51,591 bases of DNA from Actinoplanes couchii (GCF_016862075.1 NZ_BOMG01000030.1:1-51591); one strand, 5' to 3'; shown: positions 8,210 to 16,208, counted from the first letter of the stretch. Translations and numbers: made by a program. Notes: generated from the sequence alone by a model not told the origin.

Positions 8210-8560
8210 TCAGCGCCCGTGCGCCGCCCGGTAGGCGCCGCTGACCTCGGCCGGAATGCGGCCCCGCTCGGAGATTTTGTGCCCGTTGCGGGTCGCCCAC
8301 TCACGGATCAGCCGGTTCTCGTCACGCGAACCGGCGGTGCGGACCGGCGCCGCGCCACGCGACGGGATGCGGCCCGAGGTGGTCCGGCCCAGACGGGTGC
8401 CCGCGCTGATGAACGGGTCCAGAGCCTTACGCAGCTTTCCGGCATTGGCCTCGGAAAGGTCGATCGTGTAGCTGACGCCATCGAGACTGAACTCGACCGT
8501 CCGATCCGCCTTCTTGCCGTCCAGATCGTCGATCAGGGTGGTGATTACCTGCCGCGCCAT
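8210..8560 (-). CDS. lsr2: Lsr2 nucleoid-associated protein
   Basis: A 116-residue H-NS-like silencer. The N-terminal dimerisation domain (MARQVITTLIDDLDGKKAD, then VEFSLDGVSYTIDLSEANAGKL) is followed by a linker. The C-terminal DNA-binding domain has IREWATRNGHKISERGRIP, where RGR is the minor-groove AT-hook-like motif of Lsr2. The protein binds and bridges AT-rich DNA and represses acquired or developmental genes. Length and domain order are normal for the family. GGGAG six bases before ATG supports the start. AT-richer spots in this window (about 15.45-15.54 kb and 37.5-37.75 kb) would be natural targets, which is speculation. Confidence 0.95.
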   Translation of the reverse strand: MARQVITTLIDDLDGKKADRTVEFSLDGVSYTIDLSEANAGKLRKALDPFISAGTRLGRTTSGRIPSRGAAPVRTAGSRDENRLIREWATRNGHKISERGRIPAEVSGAYRAAHGR

Positions 8561-8709
8561 AACGACTCCCGAGAAGAATAAATCAACCGCGCCCAGTCTT
8601 GCGCGCGATCGGTCCGCGGCGCAACTCCTGCCCGCGATCCGGCAATTCTTTCTACCCGGTTATCGGAATGGCGCCCAGCAAAAAAGGAGCAGAATCCCGG
8701 AAAGCCCGG

Positions 8710-8740
8710 TTGACCGGTGCCCGGAGTCTCGCGTTAGGGT
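8710..8740 (+). promoter_or_regulatory. Promoter of the 8748 gene, leaderless
   Basis: TTGACC (8710-8715), a 19-bp spacer and TAGGGT (8735-8740). The ATG at 8748 follows after seven bases. Confidence 0.6.
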
Positions 8741-8747
8741 CGGCGCC

Positions 8748-9179
8748 ATGCAGGACGAGCAGGCCGCCTGGCGGGAAGAGCAACGGCACGCCGTCGCGGT
8801 CCGCGCCGCCGCGCTCGAGGCGGACCGGGCCGCGGAGGCACGCAAGGCCGGCGCGCTGCTCGACGACTTCGTCCGCCGGGCCGCCGAGGCCGGTCTCCGG
8901 CCGCATCCGCTGGTGGCACGCAGCCTGGACGGGCGCTCCACCTACAAGACCCACGCCCGCGGGTGGTACCTGAAGTCGGACCGTTCGGTGGCCGTCGGCG
9001 AGGACGGGGACTATCTCGTGCTCACCGTTCCGCCGTCGCTGCGGGCCCGGTTCACCGGCGCCGACCTGTCGCCGAGCACTGCCCGGCTGATCGTCGGCGC
9101 GGGCGGCGGCGACGGTGAGACGATCCCGCTGGAGACGCTGCTGGAGCGGCGCCTGACCGCCGGGGACCACTGGCCGTGA
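8748..9179 (+). CDS. Conserved-looking protein of unknown function, 143 residues
   Basis: I do not recognise the family. Residues 1-45 form an Ala/Glu/Arg-rich helix, possibly coiled coil (WREEQRHAVAVRAAALEADR). Residues 50-140 look like a compact alpha/beta domain with GRSTYKTHARGWYLKSDRS and EDGDYLVLTVPPSLRARF. There is no signal peptide or membrane segment. A consensus-like promoter lies directly upstream and the message is probably leaderless, which argues for a real gene. Its stop overlaps the GTG of the downstream carboxypeptidase by four bases, so the two are translationally coupled and may act in the same process, for example cell-wall maintenance. That role is inferred from coupling only. 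Confidence 0.75.
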   Translation: MQDEQAAWREEQRHAVAVRAAALEADRAAEARKAGALLDDFVRRAAEAGLRPHPLVARSLDGRSTYKTHARGWYLKSDRSVAVGEDGDYLVLTVPPSLRARFTGADLSPSTARLIVGAGGGDGETIPLETLLERRLTAGDHWP

Positions 9180-10531
9180 GAACCCCTCTGACTCCTCTTG
9201 CGGCGATGACCGCGGCGGTCCTGGCCTTCTCCATCCCCGGTACGGCGGCGGCCGCCTCCCCCACGCGCTCCGCGTCGGCCTCCTCGGCACTTTCCGCGGC
9301 GTCGTCCTTCTCTGCGCTCTCCGCGAAGCCGGCCGCCGCCTTCTCTGCGCTCTCCGCGGAGTCGGCCGCCGCCGAGGTGCCCTGTCCCAAGCCCAAGATC
9401 GCCAAGCCGAGCGCCCCGCCCCGGCCGGTGCCCCCGGCCGACGTCGCCGCGGACATGGCGGTCGGTGGCGCGGCCCTGGCCACCCACGGCCTGGTCGTCC
9501 CGCCCGGCAGCCCGGCCGCCCCGGCGCTCACCGCCACCACCTGGATGGTCACCGACCTGGACACCGGTGAGGTGCTCGGCGCCTGCGGCCCGCACGTCCA
9601 CCAGACCCCGGCCAGCGTGCAGAAACTGCTGCTGGTCGCGACCGCGATCGACAAGCTGGACCCCACGCAGCGGGTCACCATCACCGAGGGCGACCTGAAC
9701 ATCGAGCCGAACAGCTCGGCGGTCGGCATCGTCCCCGGCGGTGTCTATCCGATCTCGACGCTGTGGCTGGGCCTGCTGCTCAACTCCGGCAACGACGCCG
9801 CCAACGCGCTCGCCCGGATGGCCGGCGGTGGTGGCGACGACGGGCTGGCCAGGACGGTGGCCGCGATGAACGACAAGGCGGCCTCGATCGGCGCCCGGCA
9901 GACCCACGCGGTCACGCCGTCCGGATTGGACGGCAAGGGCCAGTTCACCAGCGCGTACGATCTGGCCCTAATTGCCCGGGTCTGTTTCGCCAGCGCCGAT
10001 TTCCGTAAGTATGCGCTGACCGAGATCGCCAAGATGCCGGCCCAGAAGAAACCGAAGGTCGGCGGTTTCCAATTCCAGAACGAGAACAAGCTGATCTACA
10101 ACTACCCGGGCGCGCTCGGCGGGAAGACCGGATTCACCACCGTCGCCCGGCACAGTTACGTCGGCGCGGCCACCCGCAACGGGCGGACCCTGGTGGCCAC
10201 CCTGCTCGGCGCCGAGGCCCGGCCGAAACGCGGCTGGGAACAGGGCGCGGCCCTGCTCGACTGGGGTTTCTCGCTGCCCGCCGGTACTTCGGTCGGCAAG
10301 CTGGTCACGCCGGAGGAGGTCGCCGCCGCGGCGTCGTCCGCGCCCGCCGCCGAGGCCGGGGCTCCGGCCGGGGGCGGGTCCGCCGCCGCTCAGCAGGCCG
10401 GTCCCGGTGGTCCGACCGGGTTCACCGTGGTCGCCGCGGTGGGGGTGGCCGGGATCCTCACCGTCACTCCCCTGCTCCTGCTGCTGACCCAGCGCCGGCG
10501 CCGCCGGATGGAAGCCGCCGCCAAGCAGTAG
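9176..10531 (+). CDS. D-alanyl-D-alanine carboxypeptidase (peptidase S11, PBP5-like)
   Basis: A 451-residue exported penicillin-binding protein that trims the terminal D-Ala from peptidoglycan pentapeptides. Residues 1-27 are a signal peptide. The active-site motifs are all present: S147-V-Q-K150, S204-G-N206 and K317-T-G319. A C-terminal helix (about 420-443) followed by a run of arginines anchors the protein in the membrane with the catalytic domain outside. Between signal peptide and catalytic domain lies a low-complexity Ser/Ala region with a duplicated 11-residue unit. It starts with GTG inside the stop of the preceding unknown gene. Confidence 0.92.
   Translation: MRTPLTPLAAMTAAVLAFSIPGTAAAASPTRSASASSALSAASSFSALSAKPAAAFSALSAESAAAEVPCPKPKIAKPSAPPRPVPPADVAADMAVGGAALATHGLVVPPGSPAAPALTATTWMVTDLDTGEVLGACGPHVHQTPASVQKLLLVATAIDKLDPTQRVTITEGDLNIEPNSSAVGIVPGGVYPISTLWLGLLLNSGNDAANALARMAGGGGDDGLARTVAAMNDKAASIGARQTHAVTPSGLDGKGQFTSAYDLALIARVCFASADFRKYALTEIAKMPAQKKPKVGGFQFQNENKLIYNYPGALGGKTGFTTVARHSYVGAATRNGRTLVATLLGAEARPKRGWEQGAALLDWGFSLPAGTSVGKLVTPEEVAAAASSAPAAEAGAPAGGGSAAAQQAGPGGPTGFTVVAAVGVAGILTVTPLLLLLTQRRRRRMEAAAKQ
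9308..9373 (+). repeat. Two 33-bp tandem repeats in the carboxypeptidase gene
   Basis: Units 9308-9340 and 9341-9373 differ at few bases and encode FSALSAKPAAA and FSALSAESAAA. They keep the reading frame and lengthen the linker behind the signal peptide. Confidence 0.85.
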
Positions 10532-10551
10532 CCAGGTCTGCCACACCGAAC

Positions 10552-11049
10552 CTAGGCGAAGGCCAGGCCGAACAGCCAGACCACCGCGATCAGCAGGGCC
10601 GCCGCCAGCTCCACCAGCAGGGAGAGCCCGACCGCGGCGATCGCCCGGCGGGTCGACGGCCAGGCCTTCTCCATGCCGAGCCGGTTCAGCTCGACCAGCC
10701 ACACCCCCAGCACGAACCCGAGCACCAGGCCGACGACCGGCACCACGAAGAAGCCGATCACGCCCAGCACGCCACCGGCCAGCAGCGCCGACGTGGGCAC
10801 CGTGTTCCGCAGTTTTTTGCCCGGCCACAGGAACTTGATCACGATCCCGAGGCCGAAGATCACCGTGGCCAGGATCGCGACGAGCGTCCGTGACCCACCG
10901 GGAGCATCCCCGAGCAGCGCCCACAGCAGCGCGCCCACCCAGGTCAGCACCAGGCCGGGGAGCACCGGCATCAGCACGCCGATCACCCCGGTCAGGATCA
11001 CCAGGCCGGAGAGGATGTTGACCAGCGTGCCGGTGTCGCTCAGTTCCAT
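10552..11049 (-). CDS. DUF456 membrane protein
   Basis: A 165-residue integral membrane protein with about four to five helices. The repeated small-residue-rich segments (ILTGVIGVLMPVLPGLVLTWVGALLW and ALLAGGVLGVIGFFVVPVVGLVLGFVLGVWLVE, each containing a PxxPG or PVVG turn) are characteristic of DUF456. No function is established for the family. The start at 11049 follows CAGGGTG at seven bases; an upstream ATG at 11076 is less likely. It is convergent with the carboxypeptidase gene, with only 20 bases between the stops, and divergent from the first FliA-family sigma gene. Confidence 0.82.
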   Translation of the reverse strand: MELSDTGTLVNILSGLVILTGVIGVLMPVLPGLVLTWVGALLWALLGDAPGGSRTLVAILATVIFGLGIVIKFLWPGKKLRNTVPTSALLAGGVLGVIGFFVVPVVGLVLGFVLGVWLVELNRLGMEKAWPSTRRAIAAVGLSLLVELAAALLIAVVWLFGLAFA

Positions 11050-11228
11050 GCGGGACACCCTGCCGTACCGGCGCAAGAAGTCTCAAGCGGGCTTGCCCGC
11101 CGCCGATGGAAGGCCATCGCCGGGAACGTCCGGCCGAAGCACCCGGCACGCAACCGAGCGTGACCGGTAGCTGCACCCTCCGGAGCTGAATCTTTCTCCT
11201 GTCAGCCGGTGCCCACCCAGCCAGGGGC

Positions 11229-11236
11229 GCCGACAA
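11229..11236 (+). promoter_or_regulatory. FliA-type -10 like element upstream of sigma gene
   Basis: GCCGACAA lies 18 bases before the ATG at 11255 and resembles the FliA -10 consensus GCCGATAA. No convincing CTCA or TAAA -35 element is found 15-17 bases upstream, and the implied leader would be very short. Confidence 0.25.
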
Positions 11237-11254
11237 CAACCGGGAGAAACAGAC

Positions 11255-12175
11255 ATGACCAGCACCGTGACGACCGCTGCCGACTTCGCCGCCGACACCG
11301 CCACCGCCACGCCCGTGCTCACCGCGCGGGAGCAGGAGGACCTGATCCGCCAGCACATGCCGCTGGTCGGGCACCTGGTGCGGGACATGCTCAGCCGGAT
11401 CCCGAACCACATCCACCGCGACGACCTGACCAGCGCCGGCCTGCACGCCCTGGTCACCGCCGCCCGCGGCTGGGACCCGCAGCGCGGCGTCCCGTTCCAC
11501 CGCTTCGCCGGCACCCGGATCCGCGGCGCCCTGCTCGACGAGCTGCGCGCGCTGGACTGGGCGACCCGCTCGGTGCGGTCCAAGGCCCGCAACACCGACG
11601 TCACCCGTCAGCAGCTCACCACCACGCTGGGCCGCACCCCCACGCCGGAGGAGCTGGCCCAGGCGCTCGGCACCACCACCTCCGAGCTGCACCAGACCGA
11701 CACCGACGTGCAGCGCGCCACCGTGCTGTCGCTGCAGGGCTTCACCACCAGCAGCGCCGACGACCTGGTCACCGAGCGTGAGCCCGGCCCGGAGGAGATG
11801 CTGCTGCGCCGGGAGCAGATCGGTTACCTGCACCACGCGATCAGCTCGCTGCCGGACCGCCTGCAGACCGTGGTGACCGAGTACTTCCTCAAGGAGCGCC
11901 CGATGGCGGACATCGCCGACGACCTCGGCGTCACCGAGTCGCGGGTCTCCCAGCTGCGGGCCGAGGCGCTGTCGCTGCTCAAGGACGGTCTGAACACGCA
12001 TCTGAACCCGGAGATGGCCCCGGTTCCGGACAACCCGGAGAGCATCACCGCCCGCCGCCGCGCCACCTACTACGCCACCATCGCCGGCAACACCACCATG
12101 CACAGCCGGCTGGCCATGACCAACGCGCACGGTCACACCGCGTTCGGCCACGGCCGTACGCCGGCCGCCGCCTGA
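11255..12175 (+). CDS. FliA/WhiG-family sigma factor (first paralogue)
   Basis: A 306-residue group 3 sigma factor. Region 2 runs from HMPLVGHLVRDMLSRIP to FHRFAGTRIRGALLDELRALDW, region 3 covers TTLGRTPTPEELAQALG, and region 4 is LPDRLQTVVTEYFLKERPMADIADDLGVTESRVSQLRAEA. A C-terminal extension after region 4 (ITARRRATYY..SRLAMT) is shared with the second paralogue at 16.2-17.1 kb. In Actinoplanes, FliA-family factors drive flagellar and sporangium-dehiscence genes; a similar role is likely but unproven here. CGGGAG nine bases before ATG supports the start. A strong terminator follows. Confidence 0.9.
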   Translation: MTSTVTTAADFAADTATATPVLTAREQEDLIRQHMPLVGHLVRDMLSRIPNHIHRDDLTSAGLHALVTAARGWDPQRGVPFHRFAGTRIRGALLDELRALDWATRSVRSKARNTDVTRQQLTTTLGRTPTPEELAQALGTTTSELHQTDTDVQRATVLSLQGFTTSSADDLVTEREPGPEEMLLRREQIGYLHHAISSLPDRLQTVVTEYFLKERPMADIADDLGVTESRVSQLRAEALSLLKDGLNTHLNPEMAPVPDNPESITARRRATYYATIAGNTTMHSRLAMTNAHGHTAFGHGRTPAAA

Positions 12176-12182
12176 CGTACCT

Positions 12183-12216
12183 GACGGGCCCGATGTCCCC
12201 CGGCATCGGGCCCGTC
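12183..12216. terminator. Bidirectional hairpin between sigma gene and GNAT gene
   Basis: Perfect 13-bp arms (12183-12195 and 12204-12216), 8-nt loop, between convergent genes. Confidence 0.75.
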
Positions 12217-12220
12217 GTCG

Positions 12221-13069
12221 TCAGCCGAGTTCCAGGGTGGTCACGCCGTAGATCCCGGCGCGGTCCACCTCGGGGACGTCGGCGGTGTACATCCGCACCG
12301 TCTGCCCGGCCTCCTTGAGCCCGGCCCGGACCGCCAGCTTGTTGGCCGGGCGGTTCACCGACGGCACGTCGAGCAGCACCGGCACCGCGCCGCCGACCGA
12401 TTCGGCCAGTGCCGCCAGCAGCGCCTCGGCGATCTCCGGGGAGTCGGCGAAGAGCGGCCCGATCCGGTCCACGTCGCCGGCCGGGCGGCGTACCGCGAAC
12501 CCGACCACCGAACCGGCCCGCCGCGCGATCACCGCCCGCCGCCCGGACGTGGTGATCCACAGGGAGAGGAAGGCGTCGCGTTCGGCCGGGAAGAACCGGC
12601 GGTCGTACCGGGCCAGCTCGTCGAACCCGGCACTGCGGGCGTCGGCGATCTCCAGCCCGGCCGGCCGTTGCGCCCCGGTCAGTTCGCCCTGGTAGCGGAC
12701 CGTCCGCCAGGCGTCCCGGAACCCCGCCTCGCGGTACTTGTCCTGCTGGGCGGGCATCCCGTCCAGGCCGATGATCCGGCCGGCCAGCCGGCTCATCCCG
12801 GCCTGCCAGGTCCGCAGGCCGTAACCCTGCCCCCGGAACTCCGGAATGGTCAGGTACAGGCCGATGAATCCGCGCTCGCTGCCCTGCCGGACCGCCGAGA
12901 TCGACGTGATCGGCTGCCCGTCCAGCCGGCCGACGAGGAACCCGCCCGGATCGGTGGGATGGAAGATCGTCTCGTCGCCGTCGCCGGGACACCAGCCCTC
13001 GGCCGCCGCCCATCCGGCGATCAGCCGTACCTCGTCCGCGCTGGCCACGGACACCTTGAACTCAGCCAC
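12221..13069 (-). CDS. GNAT N-acetyltransferase, two-domain
   Basis: A 282-residue cytosolic protein. Residues 1-130 form a GNAT domain with LYLTIPEFRGQGYGLRTW, where RGQGYG is the acetyl-CoA pyrophosphate-binding loop. Residues 150-282 form a second GNAT-like half (Acetyltransf_18 type) with AVIARRAGSVVGFAVRR and DVPSVNRPANKLAVRAGLKEAGQTVRMY. The acceptor substrate is unknown. The GTG at 13069 lies six bases after a minus-strand TAGAGT, so the transcript is probably leaderless. It is downstream of helR on the same strand but separated from it by a terminator-like hairpin. Confidence 0.85.
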   Translation of the reverse strand: MAEFKVSVASADEVRLIAGWAAAEGWCPGDGDETIFHPTDPGGFLVGRLDGQPITSISAVRQGSERGFIGLYLTIPEFRGQGYGLRTWQAGMSRLAGRIIGLDGMPAQQDKYREAGFRDAWRTVRYQGELTGAQRPAGLEIADARSAGFDELARYDRRFFPAERDAFLSLWITTSGRRAVIARRAGSVVGFAVRRPAGDVDRIGPLFADSPEIAEALLAALAESVGGAVPVLLDVPSVNRPANKLAVRAGLKEAGQTVRMYTADVPEVDRAGIYGVTTLELG

Positions 13070-13075
13070 CCGGTG

Positions 13076-13081
13076 ACTCTA
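13076..13081 (-). promoter_or_regulatory. Candidate -10 box of the GNAT gene, leaderless
   Basis: Minus-strand TAGAGT, then six bases, then GTG at 13069. Confidence 0.5.
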
Positions 13082-13109
13082 TGCGGACATAACAGACAAA
13101 GTGTGCGTT

Positions 13110-13138
13110 TTCCCCCGGTGGTGGTGGCACCGGGGGAA
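13110..13138 (-). terminator. Hairpin downstream of helR
   Basis: Perfect 11-bp arms (13110-13120 and 13128-13138) with a 7-nt loop, nine bases past the helR stop codon. Confidence 0.7.
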
Positions 13139-13146
13139 CATCCGCG

Positions 13147-15429
13147 TCAGGACAGCGAGGTCAGCACCTTCGGGAGATCCGCGGTGTGCAGGACCCCCAG
13201 CCGCCGGGTGGCCCGGGTGACCGCCACGTAGAGATCGGACAGCCCGCGCGGCGACTCGGCGATGATCTCGTCCGGGGCCACCACCAGGACCGAGTCGAAC
13301 TCCAGGCCCTTCGCCTGGCGGACCGTCATCAGCACCACATGGTTGAGCAGGTCGGGCTGCTCCCCCACGGCCGCGCCCGGCACCGCCGCCACCAGATCGG
13401 GGCCGAGGACCGGCTCCAGGCTCTCCGGCACCAGCACCCCGAGCCGGCCCTCCTCGATCAGGGCGGCCTCCTTGCGTACCTCCTCGATCAGCTCACCGGC
13501 GAGAGCGGACGCCTCGACCCGCCGGGCCCAGGGCGGCACCCCGGACGACCGCACCGACCGGGGCGGGCGCAGGGCCGGGTCGACGGCGGCCAGCACGTCG
13601 GCCGCGACCGCCATCACCTCGGCCGGCGTGCGGTAGTTGACGCTCAGCTCGACCAGACGCCAGCGCTGCGCCACGTACGGCTCGAAGACCTGCTCCCAGG
13701 TGGTGGTGCCGGCCAGTTCCGAGGTCTGCGCGACGTCGCCGACCGCGGTGATCGACCGGCTCGGGCAGCGGCGCATCAGCAGGCGCCAGGCCATCGGCGA
13801 CAGCTCCTGCGCCTCGTCGACGATCACGTGCCCGAACACCCAGGTCCGGTCGGCGGCCGCCCGTTCCGCCGCGGTCCGGGTGTCGATCACCTCATGCCGC
13901 TCGACGAACGCGCCCGCGTCGACCACGTCCAGCGCCGACAGCACCTCGTCGCGCTCGGCGCCCTCGTCCTCGAAGTCCAGCGACCGGGAGCCCTCGACGA
14001 TCTCCAGCACACCTTCCGCGTACTCGATGGCGGCCTTTCTCTGCCTCTGCTGCTCACGGACCTTGAGCGTGTCGTCGACACCGAGCAGCTCGGCCAGCTC
14101 GTCGAGCAACGGGACGTCCGCCGGGGTCCAGCCGGCCGACCGCTCCCGCAGCAACGCCGGCGGCAGACCGGCCGACTCCAGGCGATCGGCGTCGCTGAGC
14201 AGATCGCGCAGCACCTGCCGCGGGGTCAGGACGGGCCAGAAATCGAAGAGCGCCTGTTGTACGTCCGGATCCTCGCGCAGTTCCCGGCGGGTCTCGGCGA
14301 GATCGGCCTCGGACAGCAGGTTGTCCCCGCCGAGCGGGTCGGCGCCGATCCGCTCGGCGATCTGCCGGGAGAGCTGGTGGATCGCCTCGGTGACGAACAG
14401 CTGCCGGGCCACGTTGTGCGGGCGGCCGGAGCGGCGGGCCACGGTCCGGGCGGCGAGCAGCACGTCGTGGTCGATGCGCAGCGGATAGCCGTCGTGGTCG
14501 ACCTCGACGAAGTCGTCGGGCAGGGTCTGCCGGTCGGCGACCGCGTTCTCCAGGGCGTCCAGCATGTCGAGCCCGCCCTTGTAGGCGGCGACCGACGGCG
14601 CCTCGACGGCGTGCGCGCGCAGCCCGGGGAACATGTCGCCGAGGGTGGCCAGCAGCACCCCGGTCTCGGCGAGCGACGGCAGCACCTGGGAGATGTAGCG
14701 CAGGAACGTGGTGTTCGGCCCGAGGATGAGCACACCGGTCCGGGTGAGCTGCTCGCGGAAGGTGTAGAGCAGGTAGGCCGCCCGGTGCAGGGCAACGGCG
14801 GTCTTGCCGGTGCCCGGGCCGCCCTGGACGACCAGCACCCCGGGCAGCCCGGAGCGGATCACCTCGTCCTGTTCGGCCTGGATGGTCTCGACGATGTCGC
14901 GCATCCGGCCGGTCCGGTTCGCGGTCAGCGCGGAGAGCAGCGCGGCCTCGCCGGTGACGTCCTCCCGCCCGGTGCCGTCGCCGGCCTCGATGTCGAGCGT
15001 CTCGTCGTCGATGCCGGTGAGCACCCGGCCGCGGGTGCGGATGTGCCGGCGCCGGGTGACGCCGTCCGGGTTGACCGCGGTCGCCAGGTAGAACGGGCGG
15101 GCCGCAGGAGCACGCCAGTCGACCAGCATCGGGTCCTGGTCGCGGTCCTCGGCGAACAGCCCGATCCGGCCGATGTAACGGGGGTTTCCGGCGGCGAAGT
15201 CGAGGCGGCCGAAGAGCAGGCCGTTCTCCACCGAGTTGAACTGGGCCAGCTGCTCGGCGTAATGGCTGCGGGTCGCCTCGCGCTGGGCCCGGCCCTGCGG
15301 GGTGCCGCCCGCTTCCAGAAGGATCGCCCGCAGCCGGCCGTCGGCCTGCTCGCGCAATTGATCCAGTCGCTGGTAGAGCGCGGTCAAGTACGCCTGTTCG
15401 GAATCGATCTCGGCGTTCGAGCTTGACAA
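13147..15429 (-). CDS. helR: HelR/HelD-type RNA polymerase-associated ATPase
   Basis: A UvrD/Rep-like superfamily 1 ATPase of about 760 residues. The N-terminal coiled coil (EQAYLTALYQRLDQLREQADGRL), the MLVDWRAP segment, Walker A GGPGTGKTAV, the Walker B-type VDEAQELSP, GDVAQTSE, the NYRTPAEV motif and the terminal LYVAVTRATRRL are HelD-family hallmarks. Actinobacterial HelR binds RNA polymerase, displaces rifamycins and recycles stalled enzyme. An ATG at 15453 is possible, but the TTG at 15429 has AAGGGG five bases upstream while the ATG has none, so I use the TTG. A rifamycin-associated-element-like core lies upstream. Assignment to HelR rather than another HelD class rests on this context. 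Confidence 0.85.
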   Translation of the reverse strand: MSSSNAEIDSEQAYLTALYQRLDQLREQADGRLRAILLEAGGTPQGRAQREATRSHYAEQLAQFNSVENGLLFGRLDFAAGNPRYIGRIGLFAEDRDQDPMLVDWRAPAARPFYLATAVNPDGVTRRRHIRTRGRVLTGIDDETLDIEAGDGTGREDVTGEAALLSALTANRTGRMRDIVETIQAEQDEVIRSGLPGVLVVQGGPGTGKTAVALHRAAYLLYTFREQLTRTGVLILGPNTTFLRYISQVLPSLAETGVLLATLGDMFPGLRAHAVEAPSVAAYKGGLDMLDALENAVADRQTLPDDFVEVDHDGYPLRIDHDVLLAARTVARRSGRPHNVARQLFVTEAIHQLSRQIAERIGADPLGGDNLLSEADLAETRRELREDPDVQQALFDFWPVLTPRQVLRDLLSDADRLESAGLPPALLRERSAGWTPADVPLLDELAELLGVDDTLKVREQQRQRKAAIEYAEGVLEIVEGSRSLDFEDEGAERDEVLSALDVVDAGAFVERHEVIDTRTAAERAAADRTWVFGHVIVDEAQELSPMAWRLLMRRCPSRSITAVGDVAQTSELAGTTTWEQVFEPYVAQRWRLVELSVNYRTPAEVMAVAADVLAAVDPALRPPRSVRSSGVPPWARRVEASALAGELIEEVRKEAALIEEGRLGVLVPESLEPVLGPDLVAAVPGAAVGEQPDLLNHVVLMTVRQAKGLEFDSVLVVAPDEIIAESPRGLSDLYVAVTRATRRLGVLHTADLPKVLTSLS

Positions 15430-15453
15430 AGTCGCCCCTTTTCGTGCTATCAT
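15423..15453 (+). promoter_or_regulatory. Plus-strand promoter opposing helR
   Basis: Perfect TTGACA (15423-15428), 19-bp spacer, TATCAT (15448-15453). It points away from helR; the T-run terminator at 15479-15510 lies about 20-50 bases downstream of the expected start. Confidence 0.4.
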
Positions 15454-15478
15454 TCCGGCAATCTGATCGAAATATCCG

Positions 15479-15510
15479 GGCAGCCATTTTTATGGTTGCC
15501 TTTTTTGTTT
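15479..15510 (+). terminator. Intrinsic terminator with T-run, plus strand
   Basis: A 9-bp stem (15479-15487 with 15492-15500, one G-T wobble), a TTTT loop and then TTTTTTGTTT. On the other strand the wobble becomes a C-A mismatch and no T-run follows, so the orientation is plus. It lies in the divergent gap upstream of the lipoprotein gene. Confidence 0.6.
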
Positions 15511-15518
15511 GCCGCAAG
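15489..15518 (-). promoter_or_regulatory. Candidate helR promoter with rifamycin-element-like core
   Basis: On the minus strand CTTGCGGCAA (15518-15509) matches the centre of the rifamycin-associated element as I recall it. Its TTGCGG could be a -35, with CATAAA (15494-15489) 17 bases downstream as the -10. Confidence 0.4.
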
Positions 15519-15531
15519 ACATTCGGCAAAC
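15507..15531. repeat. 8-bp inverted repeat in helR upstream region
   Basis: GTTTGCCG (15507-15514) and CGGCAAAC (15524-15531) with a 9-base spacer. It overlaps the rifamycin-element-like core and may be a protein-binding site. Confidence 0.6.
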
Positions 15532-15642
15532 GACCAGAATAGCCGAGGCCCGGCGGGTTACGGCCCCCGGCGCGAGTGTCCGGAACATGTCTCGACACGC
15601 CGAGACCGTTACGCCCGGCCGTCACGCGACTTTAACCGGGAC

Positions 15643-16158
15643 ATGGACACACGCCACCCGATTCGACGTCTCGGCGCCCTGACCCTGACCCTGGCCGCCA
15701 CCATCACCTTCGCCGCAGCGTGTTCTGAGGAACCCGAGAAGACCCCCGGCAACGCCGCCGCGGCGGGCGCCGGCGGGCCCGAGCCGAAGACCCTCGACGG
15801 TGCCCGAGCCGCCGCGCAGACCGTGTTCGACAGGTTCAGCGGCGGGGACTTCGCCGGCGCGTGGGAGATGTACACCTCGGCCGGCAAGCAGTCGATCAGC
15901 AAGGACGACTACATCAAGCTGAACACCGCCTGCTCCCGCAAGGGCCTGGCGATCCAGCTGACCAGCGCCCGCCTGGAGGGCGCCGACAAGGCCATCGTGA
16001 TCGCCAAACAGCTGGTCGCGGCCCAGTCGTACACCATGGTCTACGAAACCGACGCCTGGAAGCTGGAACCGGCCAAGGAGGGCCTGGCCCTCTACAAGCT
16101 GGGCGCGGCCAAGGCGATCGCCGCCCAGAAGAAGGCCGGCACCTGCGCCAGCGCCTGA
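15643..16158 (+). CDS. Putative lipoprotein of unknown function
   Basis: A 171-residue exported protein. Residues 1-25 are a signal peptide (twin basic start, then LGALTLTLAATITF) ending in AAAC, a relaxed lipobox with lipidated Cys around residue 26. After an Ala/Gly-rich linker, residues 50-165 form a small domain (AAAQTVFDRFSGGDFAGAWEMY) that resembles the NTF2-like folds often found in actinobacterial lipoproteins; this fold call is inference. There is no recognisable active site. The ATG at 15643 is the only start that gives a signal peptide at the N-terminus. It is divergent from helR and convergent with the second FliA gene. Confidence 0.75.
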   Translation: MDTRHPIRRLGALTLTLAATITFAAACSEEPEKTPGNAAAAGAGGPEPKTLDGARAAAQTVFDRFSGGDFAGAWEMYTSAGKQSISKDDYIKLNTACSRKGLAIQLTSARLEGADKAIVIAKQLVAAQSYTMVYETDAWKLEPAKEGLALYKLGAAKAIAAQKKAGTCASA

Positions 16159-16165
16159 GACGTGC

Positions 16166-16196
16166 CGGGGCCCGCCGCGAACCGCGACGGGCCCCG
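16166..16196. terminator. Bidirectional hairpin between lipoprotein and sigma genes
   Basis: Perfect 9-bp arms (16166-16174 and 16188-16196) between convergent stop codons. Confidence 0.65.
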
Positions 16197-16208
16197 CTAC
16201 CCACTTGT

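Noticed and set aside
9968..12151. A 727-codon minus-strand frame across carboxypeptidase, DUF456 and sigma genes
   Set aside because: It crosses three well-supported genes and has antisense-type composition.
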